From contig JBEIQE010000007.1 in the NCBI GenBank assembly GCA_040376705.1, positions 62,001 through 126,000 of the forward strand: DNA of 64,000 bases, given 5' to 3'. The notes under the pieces were generated by a model. That model searched no databases and had not been told where the DNA came from. It was given only the letters and a program-made list of their open reading frames with translations. This DNA comes from JBEIQE01 sp040376705 (GTDB taxonomy: Bacteria; Pseudomonadota; Alphaproteobacteria; UBA2400). Within the stretch, counting starts at the first letter, position 1. Each line of letters starts with the position of its first letter. Shown here in pieces: positions 7,764-15,114 of this stretch. The position numbers and the translations under genes were made by a program.

Positions 7764-8528
7764 TTACTCGGGCCGCGCACCACTTGGGCGCACTGCGGGC
7801 TTTTTGTCGGCAAGGCTTGCAGGCAGATTTTGTGCATATGCGTCGAATACAGCGGCAATAGCCTCAACATGACCTTGCAGTTGGCCTTCGGGGCGCGTGA
7901 AATCTGGATCTGTAGGCCCGCGGTAATCGATACCCAGCTTAATTGAAGGTGTGCCCCCGCTTGTTGCGCGTTGTATATCGTCCTGATACTCACGCACAAC
8001 ATCAACAAAGTTCTGAGTGAAAAAGGTTTTTACAGCCTGCTCATTACCAGCTGCAGGTATTCCCGATAGCGGATCGATATATGCGGGGTTAAGCATCGGC
8101 GTAACTACCCGCGTTTGTAAGTTAGTACGTAGACGATCAATCGCGCTCATCTGATCTGAAAAAGCGCCCATATCTGCTCCGCGAAGAGTAATTCTCATAT
8201 CACCCATCTCAGACCCTATCATGCCCCAAAAAATATGCTGTTCTCTCGAACCAATCATACGAGCCTGCATTTGTTCCATTATACTACGCGTTATCTCGGC
8301 TGGTGTACCGCTTGAAGGCATACTCATGGGGGGAGCAGAATTATCAATATGCCTGACTACAGCAGGTGGATAAGCACCATTAAGAGTTTGCATGTTGAGA
8401 ATATTTTGCACACTCACTCGTGACTCGCTTTGCAGCATTGCTCGCGCCATGGCGAAACCATCGGTCACATCGATTTTTTGAATGGTTGAGGCACTCAGCT
8501 CGGTAAAAGCGCGGGTCGGGTCGGTCAT
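7764..8528 (-). CDS. Unknown 254-residue protein
   Basis: I do not recognise it. It is soluble, mostly helical, with no signal peptide or membrane segment, and has an unusually Met-rich middle (FWGMIGSEMGDMRITLRGADMGAF). The C-terminus is Pro/Arg-rich (KKPAVRPSGARPE). The start is well supported by AAGGAG about 8 nt upstream. It stands alone after a 550-bp regulatory region and is convergent with scoB. In size and composition it resembles the unknown genes at 56537-57526 and 59884-61894, but I see no clear sequence homology by eye. Confidence 0.65.
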   Translation of the reverse strand: MTDPTRAFTELSASTIQKIDVTDGFAMARAMLQSESRVSVQNILNMQTLNGAYPPAVVRHIDNSAPPMSMPSSGTPAEITRSIMEQMQARMIGSREQHIFWGMIGSEMGDMRITLRGADMGAFSDQMSAIDRLRTNLQTRVVTPMLNPAYIDPLSGIPAAGNEQAVKTFFTQNFVDVVREYQDDIQRATSGGTPSIKLGIDYRGPTDPDFTRPEGQLQGHVEAIAAVFDAYAQNLPASLADKKPAVRPSGARPE

Positions 8529-8686
8529 GAAGGCACTCCTTGGGCAAGAAAGCCAGCATGGCTGATAACGCTTAGGGAAGGCCTAATTGCATATTAAGCC
8601 ACTGAATTATAATGATAAAATATATTGCTTACACGCAACTGAAAGCACCTCGATATGCACAAATTTTAGCCATATTTAGCAAACAT

Positions 8687-8714
8687 TTTACTAAGTTATT
8701 GTTTTTGTTATGAT
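8687..8714 (+). promoter_or_regulatory. Possible promoter for the candidate sRNA
   Basis: TTTACT at 8687-8692 and TATGAT at 8709-8714 with a 16-nt spacer, in an AT-rich stretch. It would start RNA near 8721. The -35 element is weak. Confidence 0.35.
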
Positions 8715-8720
8715 TTATGC

Positions 8721-8901
8721 TACGTCGACCTGAATTTTGCCACAATTGGGTGTTAGCTTTAAAACTGAGTTCGGGATTTTCCCCCTGTTTTCCTCCCGAC
8801 CTCCGCACTTTTCGGAACGACCAGTCCTCCTGGGGTTCCGACCAGTCTGCCCCGACTGGCAACATTTCAACGGTCGCACTCCGGTGCGGCCGTTCTTTTT
8901 T
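8721..8901 (+). ncRNA. Candidate small RNA with anti-Shine-Dalgarno CCUCC motifs
   Basis: A predicted transcript of about 180 nt ends at a strong terminator. Hairpin 1: CGGAAC 8813-8818 with GTTCCG 8835-8840. Hairpin 2: CCAGTC 8842-8847 with GACTGG 8854-8859. Hairpin 3 is the terminator 8869-8901. TCCTCC occurs at 8791-8796 in a stretch with no obvious partner and at 8825-8830 inside hairpin 1; CTCC also at 8801-8804. Exposed CCUCC motifs are the hallmark of alphaproteobacterial trans-acting sRNAs such as the CcsR/CuckooRNA type. No good open frame runs along this strand. The 5' end is inferred; the class is inferred from the motif, not from homology. Confidence 0.5.
8869..8901 (+). terminator. 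Rho-independent terminator
   Basis: An 11-bp stem (AACGGTCGCAC 8869-8879 with GTGCGGCCGTT 8884-8894, one G-U pair), a TCCG loop and a run of six T at 8896-8901. It is oriented on the plus strand and has no upstream protein gene on that strand, so it probably ends a small RNA. Confidence 0.8.
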
Positions 8902-8954
8902 GTGTATAACTTGCAGCAACTATAGAGAAAGTAACGAAAAAATGCCCGAGTTCG

Positions 8955-8983
8955 TTGACTTCGCCGGGCGCTAACCATACGAT
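8955..8983 (+). promoter_or_regulatory. Promoter of the TadG-like gene
   Basis: TTGACT at 8955-8960 and TACGAT at 8978-8983 with an optimal 17-nt spacer, about 95 bp before the start codon at 9079. A perfect palindrome follows at 8999-9014. Confidence 0.55.
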
Positions 8984-8998
8984 AAGAGCAGGCTACAA

Positions 8999-9014
8999 GT
9001 TCAGATATCTGAAC
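8999..9014. promoter_or_regulatory. 16-bp perfect palindrome (candidate operator)
   Basis: GTTCAGATATCTGAAC, its own reverse complement, lying just downstream of the predicted start of transcription of the TadG-like gene. This is a classic position for a roadblock-type repressor site. The binding protein is unknown. Confidence 0.5.
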
Positions 9015-9078
9015 ATGATTTGAGCCCGATTTCAGGATGAAATGCGCCTCTGACGAGAGGCAGAAGGATACGATTACA

Positions 9079-12054
9079 ATGGGTATCTTATCATGCATCA
9101 AGCGCTTGATGCGCACGCAAGCTGGCAATACGGCCCTTATATTTGCCCTTATGCTGCTGCCCCTGATCGGTGCCGTAGGCATCGCGGTGGATACCTCGCG
9201 CGCCTACTCGGTGAAAATCCGTCTGCAGGAAGCCATCGACAGCGCCGCACTGGTGGGCGCGAAAAACGTTGCGATGGACGCAACCCAGCGCGATGAAATG
9301 ATTGAAAACTATTTCTGGGCCAACTGGCGCGGGAATTACATGGATACCGATACACCGATCTTCACTTCGGTTGCCGATCCTGATACCCGCACAGTTACTG
9401 CAACAGCTCAGGTCCAGATGCCAACCGTTTTCATGCGTTTGTTTGGCACGCCTTATGTAACCGTTGGTACGCTCACCTCATCTGTGAGCGGTAACAACTT
9501 CCTTGAAGTGGCGATTGCACTCGACAACACGGCCTCAATGCGCACCCTGAGTGGTGGTACGCGCCGTATCGACCTGATGAAGACGGCGGCGACCAACTTC
9601 GTCAATAACCTCTACACGGTGAATGGCACACTCGAGAACACGCTCGATAACATGCGCGTCAGCCTGATTCCGTTCACCAGCATGGTGAACGTTGGCTCAC
9701 AGCACACCAACTTCCTTGTTCCCAACTCGCTTAATGGCTTGGTGTGGGACTATCCAGCCAACACAACCACCCAGAACAGCTGGCGTGGCTGCGTATTCGA
9801 ACGCTCGTTCTATAGCGATGGTACCTATGGCGGCCGCGACATGACTGACCATAGTCCTTCTGTTGAAGCGTTCTTCCCTTATCATGTCGCTTACCCGCAG
9901 ATTGTTGCCAGCACCTCTTGTGCCAGCGCCCCTTCGTGCTGGCCGGCTAGTTCATGCCCGGGCGGCCTGCAGGCGAACTGCCCAGATCCGACTATTGCCA
10001 TCTGCACCGTCGGTGGTGCCTGCAGCACTTCAGCTGGCGCCTGTACATCAGGTACACCTGCAACCGATAACGGCCTGACCGCATGCGATACGACCCGCAC
10101 ATGGCAGTGTGTCGGTGCGTTTGGCGGCGGCACCTCCAACTGCTCACGCTTTAACGGCGCCTGTAACGTAAATGGTGTTTGCGGTACGACTCGCGGCACC
10201 TGTACTTCGGGTACGCCTGCTAATAACAATGGCGCTACCGCTTGTGGCACCACCACGACATGGGAGTGCACAGGCAACGGCACCGGTACAACAGCCAGCT
10301 GCTCTTTCACCAACCCCTCATGCACCGTAAATGGTAGCTGTGGTGCAGGTGCTGGCGCCTGCTCATCGGGTACCAAGATCAACGACAGCAATACAACTGC
10401 TTGCGAAACCACCCGTACCTGGCAATGCCAGGGTGCTGGCCCAGGTGCTACGACAGCCGACTGCTCGTTCACCAATGGCTCATGCTCGGTTAATGGTAGC
10501 TGTGGTACCTCTGGTAACTGCTCGGCTGGTAGCAAGATCAACGACAACGGCCTTACTGCTTGCGGTACCACCCGCAGCTGGCAGTGCACCGGTACCGGCA
10601 GCGGCACTACCGCCAACTGCTCGACCAACAACCCGGCCTGCTCGATCTGCTTTGATAACGATGGTCAGCCACGCCCCTGCAAGGTGCTTGGCCCCGTTAA
10701 GCCGATTACCCTGCCGCGCTCGGAAAACTTCATCGATGTAGCCGTACCCCCAGGCTGCCGCTGGGGTAATGCCGGTGTGAACACAGGCGATACGGTTAAA
10801 CGTCCGGCCTACAGCTACCGCAGTAACGACGGTATTACTGTTCAGTACTTCGGTCTGGACGGTAACCTCAGTAATACCTACGGCTACAATGCAAGCATCG
10901 TCCCGCTGCAAAGTGGCTCATCCAACCCGTCAGTAAACCTCAGCGGTAACTCGGCGTGCTGTGGTTATGGCATTTATGGCTCGAACAGCGATGTGCTGAG
11001 CGATAACATGTATGCCTATGCGTGGGAGCCATGGCGCGCCTACACCATGAACGGCCGTATCATCAGCCCGTGGCCCACAACCGGTACAGTCAAGATCGGT
11101 GGTTGGGGCAACTCAGGTTGCGGTCTGCCGCTTATCCCGCTCACGGATAGCCGTACCGACATCATCAACCGCATCAACGATATGGATACGCCAGCCGCTG
11201 CCAACCCTGAACTGGGTTATGGCGGTACGCTCATCAACCAAGGTCTGGTCTGGGCCTGGCGCACCATTTCGCCTAACTGGCGCGGTTTCTGGAAGTACTC
11301 AAACGGTAGCGATATCGACAGCACGCTGCCGCTCGATTACTCACCCGGCGATACGGCCAAGGCTGTGATTGTGATGACCGACGGCCTCAACTTCCTGCCC
11401 GATCGCCGCGCGCGTCAGGGCGGTGGTGGACCGTTCTTCTTCGCCCAGCGTCCGGCTCAGTACTTCACTGTCAACGACCCCAACCTGTCGGGTGGCGTCA
11501 AGTATGCCATGCAGCCTAATGCACAATTCAACGATGTGGACAGCTCGGCCTATGGCCTGCTGCGCCACAACTTTGATGTAAGCAACACCGGCTTGTATGG
11601 TCGCCGCAACCCCATGTCGTTCTGCCGCCAGCGTGAGCTGATTGGCAACGTCAGCTACAAGGAGCCACATCTGGCTGCTTGGGGCTGCCGCGAGTACGAC
11701 TGCATGTTGCGCGATAGCAGCGGTAACTGTCTGCGTTCAGGTTCGCCTGTTTCAGGCAGTGAGGGTACACCTACAGGTACCTTCAACTTCCTGGAAGCGA
11801 TTGCCGGCCCGTATTACGACGAGCTGACAAACCGCCTGCTCACGACATGCTCAAACATGCGTGCCAACAATATCCGCATTTACTTCATTCTCTTTGCGAT
11901 TGATGACAATCCGCAAAAGACTGCAGCTCTTGCGGCATTCAATACCTGTGTAGGTGCCGATGGTGCCGTGTATGACGCAGCCGATGGAACCGCGCTGAAT
12001 AACGCGTTCAACTCGATTGCTGCTACACTGCGCGAACTGCGCCTGCGCGAATAA
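9079..12054 (+). CDS. TadG-like von Willebrand A protein with an inserted Cys-rich repeat block
   Basis: A 991-residue membrane-anchored extracytoplasmic protein. The N-terminus has the TadE/TadG pattern: a basic segment, then the hydrophobic helix ALIFALMLLPLIGAVGIAVD and the adjacent SAALVGAK. A von Willebrand A MIDAS motif DNTAS starts near residue 149, and the second vWA metal loop, MTDG, is at residue 767. Between them lie four tandem 52-54 residue Cys-rich repeats (residues 309-520) and further glycine/asparagine-rich sequence, so the vWA fold is interrupted by a large insertion. ATG 9079 has AGAAGGA 10 nt upstream; an in-frame ATG at 9037 is less likely. No other tad genes are in the window. 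TadG proteins assist Flp pilus assembly; this one could be an adhesin in its own right. Confidence 0.85.
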   Translation: MGILSCIKRLMRTQAGNTALIFALMLLPLIGAVGIAVDTSRAYSVKIRLQEAIDSAALVGAKNVAMDATQRDEMIENYFWANWRGNYMDTDTPIFTSVADPDTRTVTATAQVQMPTVFMRLFGTPYVTVGTLTSSVSGNNFLEVAIALDNTASMRTLSGGTRRIDLMKTAATNFVNNLYTVNGTLENTLDNMRVSLIPFTSMVNVGSQHTNFLVPNSLNGLVWDYPANTTTQNSWRGCVFERSFYSDGTYGGRDMTDHSPSVEAFFPYHVAYPQIVASTSCASAPSCWPASSCPGGLQANCPDPTIAICTVGGACSTSAGACTSGTPATDNGLTACDTTRTWQCVGAFGGGTSNCSRFNGACNVNGVCGTTRGTCTSGTPANNNGATACGTTTTWECTGNGTGTTASCSFTNPSCTVNGSCGAGAGACSSGTKINDSNTTACETTRTWQCQGAGPGATTADCSFTNGSCSVNGSCGTSGNCSAGSKINDNGLTACGTTRSWQCTGTGSGTTANCSTNNPACSICFDNDGQPRPCKVLGPVKPITLPRSENFIDVAVPPGCRWGNAGVNTGDTVKRPAYSYRSNDGITVQYFGLDGNLSNTYGYNASIVPLQSGSSNPSVNLSGNSACCGYGIYGSNSDVLSDNMYAYAWEPWRAYTMNGRIISPWPTTGTVKIGGWGNSGCGLPLIPLTDSRTDIINRINDMDTPAAANPELGYGGTLINQGLVWAWRTISPNWRGFWKYSNGSDIDSTLPLDYSPGDTAKAVIVMTDGLNFLPDRRARQGGGGPFFFAQRPAQYFTVNDPNLSGGVKYAMQPNAQFNDVDSSAYGLLRHNFDVSNTGLYGRRNPMSFCRQRELIGNVSYKEPHLAAWGCREYDCMLRDSSGNCLRSGSPVSGSEGTPTGTFNFLEAIAGPYYDELTNRLLTTCSNMRANNIRIYFILFAIDDNPQKTAALAAFNTCVGADGAVYDAADGTALNNAFNSIAATLRELRLRE
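10003..10638 (+). repeat. Four tandem Cys-rich coding repeats in the TadG-like gene
   Basis: Units at 10003-10161, 10162-10320, 10321-10482 and 10483-10638 (53, 53, 54 and 52 codons). Each reads C-x-V-x-G-x-C, a C(T/S)SGT or CSAGS segment, a (G/N)xTAC-x-TTR(T/S)WQC (WEC in unit 2) segment and a final Cys, six cysteines per unit, suggesting three disulfides. The DNA copies have diverged but remain alignable. Confidence 0.85.
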
Positions 12055-12110
12055 GAGAAAAGCTGCCACGGGTGGTTGCACGGCGACCACCCGAAAGCAG
12101 CCCTAATACA

Positions 12111-12142
12111 AAAAGCGCAGCCCTTAAAAGCTGCGCTTTTTT
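12111..12142 (+). terminator. Terminator after the TadG-like gene, probably bidirectional
   Basis: Perfect 11-bp stem AAAAGCGCAGC 12111-12121 with GCTGCGCTTTT 12130-12140 and a T run. A second hairpin (GGGTGGT with ACCACCC inside GCTGC/GCAGC, 12062-12101) precedes it. The A-rich left arm would also serve transcripts leaving cheR on the other strand. Confidence 0.85.
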
Positions 12143-12166
12143 GTTACCTGCATTCAGGGAAAAGTA

Positions 12167-13015
12167 TTAGCGCGCACCCACGGCAGCGGCACCCGCTGGC
12201 GCTGTACCTGCATTGGTGTAAAGGCCGCGCTGGCCATCCATAGGCTTGAAGGCCTGGGTAATACCCAGCACCGTCTCGGCACCGCCAAGGTAGAGCACAC
12301 CATCATTCGGCATCTGGCGGCTCATGTTCTCGAGCACGCGGGTTTTGGTTGGCTGATCGAAGTAAATGAGCACGTTACGGCAGAAGATAATGTCAAACTG
12401 ACCCATGGCCGTCATGCTCTCAAGCAGGTTGAACGGCTGGTACTTAATCTTGCTCTGCATGGCCTTGCTGATTTGCCACTTGTCGCCTACCTGCGTGAAG
12501 TGCTTCACCAGCATCTGAATCGGTAGACCACGCTGTACTTCAAACTGGGTGTAAAGGCCCTGTTTGGCTTTCTCGAGCACATCACGGCACAGGTCGGTCG
12601 CGATGATCTCGACATTCCAGCCCGGCATCTTGCTGGCTTCCTCATCAAGGATCATGGCGAGCGAATAAGGCTCCTGACCATTCGAACAGGCGGCTGACCA
12701 GATACGCAGACGCTTGTTAGCTGCGCGGGCAGCAATAAACTTGGGCAGCACGATTTGACGGAACTGGTCAAACGGGCGCTGATCGCGGAAGAAGGACGAC
12801 TCATTGGTGGTCATCGCATCGGTAATATCGGCGAGTAAGGCTTCGTCCATGCGCTGGCGCAAGACAGCTGCCAGCTCATCCAGACCAGCGAGATTCCAGC
12901 GGCGCGCTACCGGCATGAGGCGGCTGTCGAGCAGATAGGCCTTCTCTTTCGTCAGCACCAGACCCGAACGCTGGTAGACGATTTTGACGAAGAGATCGAA
13001 ATCTTCTACTTTCAT
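12167..13015 (-). CDS. cheR: Chemotaxis protein methyltransferase CheR
   Basis: 282 residues. Uses SAM to methylate glutamates on chemoreceptors. The N-terminal helical domain precedes MTTNESSFFRD, the classic CheR segment. The SAM-binding motif is LRIWSAACSNGQEPYSLAM, and the catalytic core contains DIIFCRNVLIYFD. It is the last gene of the che operon, its start overlapping the cheB stop by 4 bp (ATGA), which implies translational coupling. A short Ala/Gly-rich tail follows the domain. Confidence 0.97.
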   Translation of the reverse strand: MKVEDFDLFVKIVYQRSGLVLTKEKAYLLDSRLMPVARRWNLAGLDELAAVLRQRMDEALLADITDAMTTNESSFFRDQRPFDQFRQIVLPKFIAARAANKRLRIWSAACSNGQEPYSLAMILDEEASKMPGWNVEIIATDLCRDVLEKAKQGLYTQFEVQRGLPIQMLVKHFTQVGDKWQISKAMQSKIKYQPFNLLESMTAMGQFDIIFCRNVLIYFDQPTKTRVLENMSRQMPNDGVLYLGGAETVLGITQAFKPMDGQRGLYTNAGTAPAGAAAVGAR

Positions 13016-14190
13016 GTCAGTGACCCCGTTGCTTTACGGCGCAGCCACGGCCCGATTTCGGCTATCGGCAAAACAGCCGAACAAATTCCATGTGTCGCAA
13101 CTGCGCCGGGCATACCCCAGACTACGCTGGTGGGCTGGTCCTGCCCGATGCACATACCGCCCGCATTGACCACCTGCTCAGCCCCGCGCATACCATCGGC
13201 TCCCATGCCGGTAAGGATGGTGACGAGAATACGCTTGGGGTCGATAACGGCCATGAGGCTGCGCAACATGGGGTCGACCGCCGGGCGGCAGAAGTTTTCG
13301 GGTGCGCCTTGATCAAGCTTGGCGACAAGACCATGCGGCTTTTTCTCGAACAACAGATGATTATCGCCAGCTGCCAGTATCGCGCGGCCGGGGGTAAGCA
13401 TCGCGCCATCCTTGGCTTCATCGCACGGCAGGCCGGTTTGCTTGGTAATATGATCGGCCAGAATGGTCGTGAAGGTCTTGGGCATGTGCTGCGTAATCAC
13501 AATCGGCTGCTTTAGACCCTTGAGATGCGGTAGCACTGCAAACAGCGCCTGCGGCCCGCCGGTGGATGAGCCGATGGCCAGCACTTCGGGCATATTGGTA
13601 GTAACCGGGCGCAGCTTGACCTCACCATTCTCGTAAAGGCGGGTACGAATGGGCGCAGCCACGGCAACAGCACCTGATGGGCTGCTGGTGACTGGTGTGC
13701 TTGTGCGTGCAAGCGCGCTGGCTGGCAACGGGCCGGTTTTGCCAAGGCGCTGGCGCTCACGCCAGGCAGCGTTGCCAAGAGCAGTGACTTTCTCAAGTAG
13801 GTCGCGCTTCCACTCGGTGGTAGCATCGTGTTCGCGCGTTGATGTGGGCTTGGCCACATAGTCTGATGCACCGAGCGCCATGGCCTTGATACTAACTTCG
13901 GCACCTGCCAGTGTGAGCGTAGATGACATGACAACACGCGACCACGGCGAGGCAGCCACCATTTGCGGCAAGGCCGTAAGCCCGTCCATAATCGGCATTT
14001 CGATATCGAGGATCACAACATCCACCAGCTCGCGCTTGATGGCGTTGACGCCCGCCTGACCATCTGGCACCGACGCGACAATCGCCAGCTCGGGAATATC
14101 GCCGAGGGCGCGCGTCACAAATCCGCGAATGACTGCCGAATCATCGACAATCAGCACACGGATAGGGTCAGTTGGTGTGGGAGCGCTCAT
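13012..14190 (-). CDS. cheB: Chemotaxis response regulator glutamate methylesterase CheB
   Basis: 392 residues. The N-terminal receiver (VLIVDDSAVIRGF, phospho-acceptor Asp in VVILDIEMPIMDG, K in YVAKP) is linked by an Ala/Ser/Thr-rich hinge to the methylesterase domain. The catalytic triad motifs are visible: Ser in AIGSSTGGPQAL, His in ITQHMPKTF and Asp in MGADGMRGA. Removes methyl groups from chemoreceptors when phosphorylated by CheA. Between cheY and cheR in the operon. Confidence 0.97.
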   Translation of the reverse strand: MSAPTPTDPIRVLIVDDSAVIRGFVTRALGDIPELAIVASVPDGQAGVNAIKRELVDVVILDIEMPIMDGLTALPQMVAASPWSRVVMSSTLTLAGAEVSIKAMALGASDYVAKPTSTREHDATTEWKRDLLEKVTALGNAAWRERQRLGKTGPLPASALARTSTPVTSSPSGAVAVAAPIRTRLYENGEVKLRPVTTNMPEVLAIGSSTGGPQALFAVLPHLKGLKQPIVITQHMPKTFTTILADHITKQTGLPCDEAKDGAMLTPGRAILAAGDNHLLFEKKPHGLVAKLDQGAPENFCRPAVDPMLRSLMAVIDPKRILVTILTGMGADGMRGAEQVVNAGGMCIGQDQPTSVVWGMPGAVATHGICSAVLPIAEIGPWLRRKATGSLT

Positions 14191-14217
14191 AAATCTCTGC
14201 TTGAATAAACGGGTGAA

Positions 14218-14595
14218 CTAGAAAGTAGACTGACCAAAGCCAACCTGCGCCAGCTTGGTCTGGATGATTTCGCTATCGAACGGCTTCATGATGTACTCAT
14301 TGGCTCCGGCCATCAGCGCTTCTTTAATATGATTCAGGTCGGCCTCGGTGGTGCAGAACAGAACCTTGGGTTTATCACCGCCCGGCAGCTTGCGCAGGCT
14401 GCGCAGGAACTCGATACCATTCATGTTCGGCATGTTCCAGTCGAGCAGCACCACATCCGGCAGCGCGACGTTGCAGGCATCAAGCGCCTTCTTGCCGTCC
14501 TCGGCTTCAGTGCAGGTGAACTTGAGCTCTTCGAAGATCTTGCGCGCAATCTGACGGACCACGCGGCTGTCATCTACCAGTAAACAGGATGCCAT
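14218..14595 (-). CDS. cheY: CheY-like single-domain response regulator
   Basis: 125 residues forming only a receiver domain: LLVDDSRVVRQ acidic pocket, phosphorylation Asp in VVLLDWNMPNMNG, Thr in LFCTTEAD, and the conserved Lys in YIMKPFDS. It probably carries the CheA signal to the flagellar motor. It lies 27 bp upstream of cheB and 36 bp downstream of cheW. Confidence 0.93.
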   Translation of the reverse strand: MASCLLVDDSRVVRQIARKIFEELKFTCTEAEDGKKALDACNVALPDVVLLDWNMPNMNGIEFLRSLRKLPGGDKPKVLFCTTEADLNHIKEALMAGANEYIMKPFDSEIIQTKLAQVGFGQSTF

Positions 14596-14631
14596 TGTTA
14601 CTCCCCCGGCCTAATCGCTAACGGGACAGTA

Positions 14632-15114
14632 TCAGGCTGCCACCGAGCGCGAAAGATTGAGCAGCTGGTTGATGTCGATCACAACCATCAATTGCTCTTT
14701 CAAACGGTATATACCTCTCGAGACCTCACGCCAACGGGGATCGAGCGTCGGGGGGTTGGCTTCGAAGTTTTCTTTATCCATTGTGAGAACTTCGCCAACC
14801 TGATCGATCAGCAGGCTGTACAGCTCGCCGCCCAGGTCAACCACCACGCTCATGCCGGTCATGCCCTCAGGGCGCGGCGGCATACCGAGTCGGGTACGCA
14901 CATCAATAGCGGTTACAATACGCCCGCGCAGGTTCAGCGACCCTGCTACCTCCGGCGGCGCCAACGGCACCTTGGTAAGGCGCTGCGGACCCAGCACGTC
15001 CTGCACCTGCAGAACCGAGATGCCGAACAGCTGACCGGCGATGGTCATGGTCACAAAACCATTAGCGGCGGGGTGGTTCGACTCGAGCGCCGTTACCATT
15101 GTAGGGGTACTCAT
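14632..15114 (-). CDS. cheW: Chemotaxis coupling protein CheW
   Basis: 160 residues of a single CheW beta-barrel domain: FVTMTIAGQLFGISVLQVQDVLGPQRLTKVPLAPPEVAGSLNLRGRIVTAIDVRTRLG is the standard N-terminal half, with GVxxLRG-like NLRGRI. Links chemoreceptors to CheA. The ATG overlaps the cheA stop by 4 bp. Confidence 0.96.
   Translation of the reverse strand: MSTPTMVTALESNHPAANGFVTMTIAGQLFGISVLQVQDVLGPQRLTKVPLAPPEVAGSLNLRGRIVTAIDVRTRLGMPPRPEGMTGMSVVVDLGGELYSLLIDQVGEVLTMDKENFEANPPTLDPRWREVSRGIYRLKEQLMVVIDINQLLNLSRSVAA

Noticed and set aside
8629..9182. Minus-strand frames across the candidate sRNA region
   Set aside because: Low-complexity translations, no SD, and they run antisense through terminator hairpins.
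9891..10631. 246-codon minus-strand frame across the Cys-rich repeats
   Set aside because: Val/Pro-rich repeat product is the mirror of the repeat DNA; the plus strand has the real domain order.
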